This document shows, piece after piece, positions 61,441 to 64,000 of a stretch of DNA of 64,000 bases; the first letter of the stretch is position 1, and each line of letters opens with the position of its first letter. The position numbers were made by a program, and so were the translations under genes. Source of the stretch: Edolisoma coerulescens (lineage: Eukaryota > Chordata > Aves > Passeriformes > Campephagidae); the NCBI GenBank assembly GCA_013397115.1, contig VWZW01004141.1, forward strand, positions 248,001 to 312,000, in the 5' to 3' direction. Under the pieces are notes generated by a model. It did not search any database and had not been told where the DNA came from. It was given only the letters and a program-made list of their open reading frames with translations.

Positions 61441-63459
61441 AAAACTCTGGTGTCCTTTCTTTTTCTTGGTAGAAAGTCGGCAAAACCCTGTATGGATGAC
61501 GAATAAATTGTGGAGGTGGATTTATTTTTATCAGAAAAGCAGACTTTGTTAGAGAAATGCCAGAGAAACTGATGGAGCAGGTAATTCTGGTCTCCACGAT
61601 TCTACTGCAACTGCTTTCTTCTCTGAACTGAGCTGATGTGGTGTAAATGGAGGTGATCTGGGATGGGAGCTTGGAAAATCAGATCTTGTTAAGTGAGAAA
61701 GAGTGAGAGAGATCTTATGAATGGAAAGGAAGGCAGTGAGGAGGAGGCTGAAAGCAAACAAAAGTTCTCCTGTGTACTGGACATGTGAAGCAATTGAATT
61801 GTGAAAAAAGCTGACAGTCATGAAGTGGGATAGAGGTGGAGAAAGCGGAGCGTGCTAATAAAGGCATTGTAGAACAAGGGCTCTGCAGCAGGAGAATCAA
61901 GCCAGAGCTGCAGGTGTCAGACCAGGGAGATGGGTGATGATAAGCACAGGTAGCTCATCGGTACAGAAGCTGTCCTGGAGTTAAGCTTAAGGAGAGCCAA
62001 GAGTCAGTGGCAGAGGAAGGGGGATGATGAAGCTGGATCCAAGGTAGCCAACAGCAACACTGAGGGGGAGAGATGGCAGGACTCCTTGTTTGCTGAAATG
62101 AAGTATCTCTTTGCTGCTTGATTAATCAGTTGTTTTAAGTTAGAACACATATTTCATAGTTTTTGGCAGTGTCTGTAAAAGTAGGATTTTAAAAAAATTC
62201 ACCGAATACGTATAATTGAAAACGAGCTCTCAATTACTAACCTAGACAGCTGTTTGGTGTTTGTTTGGTGAACACAGGGATAAATCCAGATAAATCCACT
62301 GTCAGGTGGAGTAATCCCAGTGGACGGAAGGTGGTTGGAGCAGCCCTTCCAGTGAATCTGCAGGGCCCCTCTGAGCAGGACCAGAGTGGCACCAGCACAG
62401 CGAGCTGGGCAGTTACTGCATCCCAGCCTGCCGAGCCGGCCTCCAGCAGGTTGGATTTTCTCCCTAATTTCTCCTGTCTCTCTGAAAGAAATGAGTGCTT
62501 GGAGGGGAAGCCGAGCTTCCACCGGCAGAGGTTGCTGCTGTTCTCTTCACCTCCCCCTCTTCTCAAGCTGGTAACCTGTCATGTCAAGCGTTTAGCTGAA
62601 AGCAGTGGGAATTGTGAAGCTTTAATGTTTCCCAGACTGTAGTCTGCCACATTAACAAATCTTTCACTTTTCAGAAGATGATAGTGTCAATCACCATGAC
62701 AGCCTGAAAGACACCATTCATTGTTAATTAATTATTAGCTGTCAACTCAAAGACTTTGTTGAACTAAGAACATTCAGGCAGATTGTGGATTTCCTCTTTT
62801 TTAAACTTTATGTTTAAAGGACACTAAATACCCTTAATTATCAAAGTAAGTTGAAATCCTTTCATACCTCTTTCTTCTGCAGGTGACTGCTTCAGGTACA
62901 ATATTAATTATAAATAGAATGAAGATTTTGTAGCTTCTTATTGCTGATTTATGTTTTCATAATGGATGAACTAAAAGGAAATAATTTGCCTTTTTTTTGC
63001 TTTGGTAACAGCCTGTGATCCCTAGGCTGCCTCTGAGTTTTGGTGTTTGGTGGAAACAAACAAAAGAAAAGAAGCTCGTGTTTCTTGAGAGGGTCTGAGA
63101 GCTGTATGACCTACAGTGGGGGCCATGACTTTGTGTCTGAATCCACCACAGAAATCCTTGGATTTGAGTCGTTGCAATATTTCAGTTTCACTCTTTTGAG
63201 CAAGAAATTGAGGATAGCTTTCTCACTGGGCTTCCTGCAGGTGGGAATGAACTCTGATGGCTTTTTCCTAAGCAGTGATCTGATTTCCCAGCAGTTCTGG
63301 GCGTGCCCAGCCATCCCTGCCGAGCTGTCTGCTCCGGGAGCCTTGCAGTGAAATGTGAGGATGCTCATGTGGGCACTGCTCCGGCCAAGGGCCATGGCAG
63401 TGCCCAGCCCAGGAAAGCAGCTTGGGCACGGACGTGCTTCCAGAATGTGCCTGCAAGTT

Positions 63460-63715
63460 TGAAAACACTGGCCAAGCCTCTCTCCGTTTGGGCCTGCCAT
63501 GCAGAAGGATACAATAATACTTACCTACCTCACAGGAGTGCTCTGAGGCTTAATTAATGCGTAGGGTAAAATGCTTTGAGATCCTCAGGTCATAATGATA
63601 CTTAGCACTTTATATCTTCAAAGCCCCATACCCAATGCGAAGGAACTAATCCCAAACTAATTAGGCAAAAGGCACTATAAAAGTGCCAAGTGTTGTTATT
63701 TGCCTTAAAGTATTA
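63460..63715 (+). repeat. Ancient MIR/L2-type SINE fragment
   Basis: Blocks in order resemble MIR-like tails: 'ggatacaataatacttacct', 'acctcacagg...tgctctgaggcttaattaatg', 'atgctttgagatcctcagg', then 'aaaggcactataaaagtgcc' and 'aagtgttgttatt'. This order is known from old amniote SINEs with L2/CR1-like 3' ends. The exact subfamily is not assigned. Confidence 0.65.
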
Positions 63716-64000
63716 TTATTTAATCACAAATTGCCTCAAAGTGAAGTGTGACTGTATGAGATTAGAGACATAGTAATTAAGGCCCTGATTTAATATTTTA
63801 AATTTATTCAGCATACTTCAATGCAGCTCTTGAATTTTTTTCATTCTTTCCCAAACACCCAGCTCACATTTTAATTTTTATAAACATTGCATCCTCATCA
63901 CTTAATAGGCTTTCCCTCTTCCCTCAGTTGTGTGCCCGTAGGATGTTGCAGTGCTGAGGGAAGATAGTTTGGTGAACGAGGATTTGGCCAAGTTGGAACA

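Larger units (their letters stand above)
42882..63459. other. Gene-poor region downstream of IDS
   Basis: No exon of a recognised gene was found on either strand. In human the next gene on this side of IDS is AFF2, hundreds of kilobases away. Nothing resembling AFF2 was seen. Contents are two CR1-type tails, homopolymer and A/C-rich tracts, a purine-rich stretch at 60800-61440 and two splice-like open segments (plus 51285-51408, minus 54350-54415) of unknown meaning. Confidence 0.6.

Noticed and set aside
42883..64000. Exons of AFF2, the human neighbour of IDS
   Set aside because: No frame on the minus strand resembles the conserved AFF-family C-terminal region. The gene is probably further right, outside the window.

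Overview
The window is vertebrate nuclear DNA, most likely from a bird. Its genes are split by GT-AG introns, it is AT-rich with sharp CpG islands, and its recognisable repeats are mainly CR1 LINE tails, the typical avian retroelement, plus one old MIR-like SINE. Three genes can be reconstructed exon by exon. They are EOLA1 (plus strand, 8626-10273), TMEM185A (minus strand, 12872-21857) and IDS (plus strand, exons 2-9 at 34687-42332, with exon 1 probably inside an assembly gap). All three lie together in human Xq28. The corresponding avian chromosome is chicken 4 (4A in songbirds). No virus, CRISPR array, insertion sequence or bacterial feature was seen.

Layout. 1-8093 has no recognised gene; it holds a CR1 fragment, a small CpG-rich patch near 2.5 kb and a striking 17-bp perfect hairpin near 4.5 kb. 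8094-10273 is EOLA1 with its CpG-island promoter. 10274-12871 is the tail-to-tail interval between EOLA1 and TMEM185A and contains an isolated GC-rich block. 12872-22420 is TMEM185A (seven coding exons, 350 codons) and its NRF1/Sp1-type CpG island. That island contains an apparent false duplication of exactly 500 bp bounded by single Ns, and a 262-bp gap. 22765-33044 is intergenic. 33332-34200 is the IDS CpG island with a 380-bp gap, and a possible divergent minus-strand gene starts there. 34687-42332 is IDS. 42882-64000 has no recognisable gene.

Function. The three genes are not an operon-like system. IDS is a lysosomal sulfatase of heparan and dermatan sulfate breakdown, TMEM185A is a multi-pass membrane protein of unknown biochemistry, and EOLA1 is a small ASCH-domain protein. 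Their grouping reflects conserved synteny. Points worth a second look are the assembly duplication, a fourfold internal repeat in TMEM185A, an enlarged acidic loop in IDS at the proteolytic maturation site, an ATGA-overlapping upstream ORF in EOLA1, the 4.5-kb hairpin and a candidate gene divergent from IDS. I found no convincing new multi-gene system.
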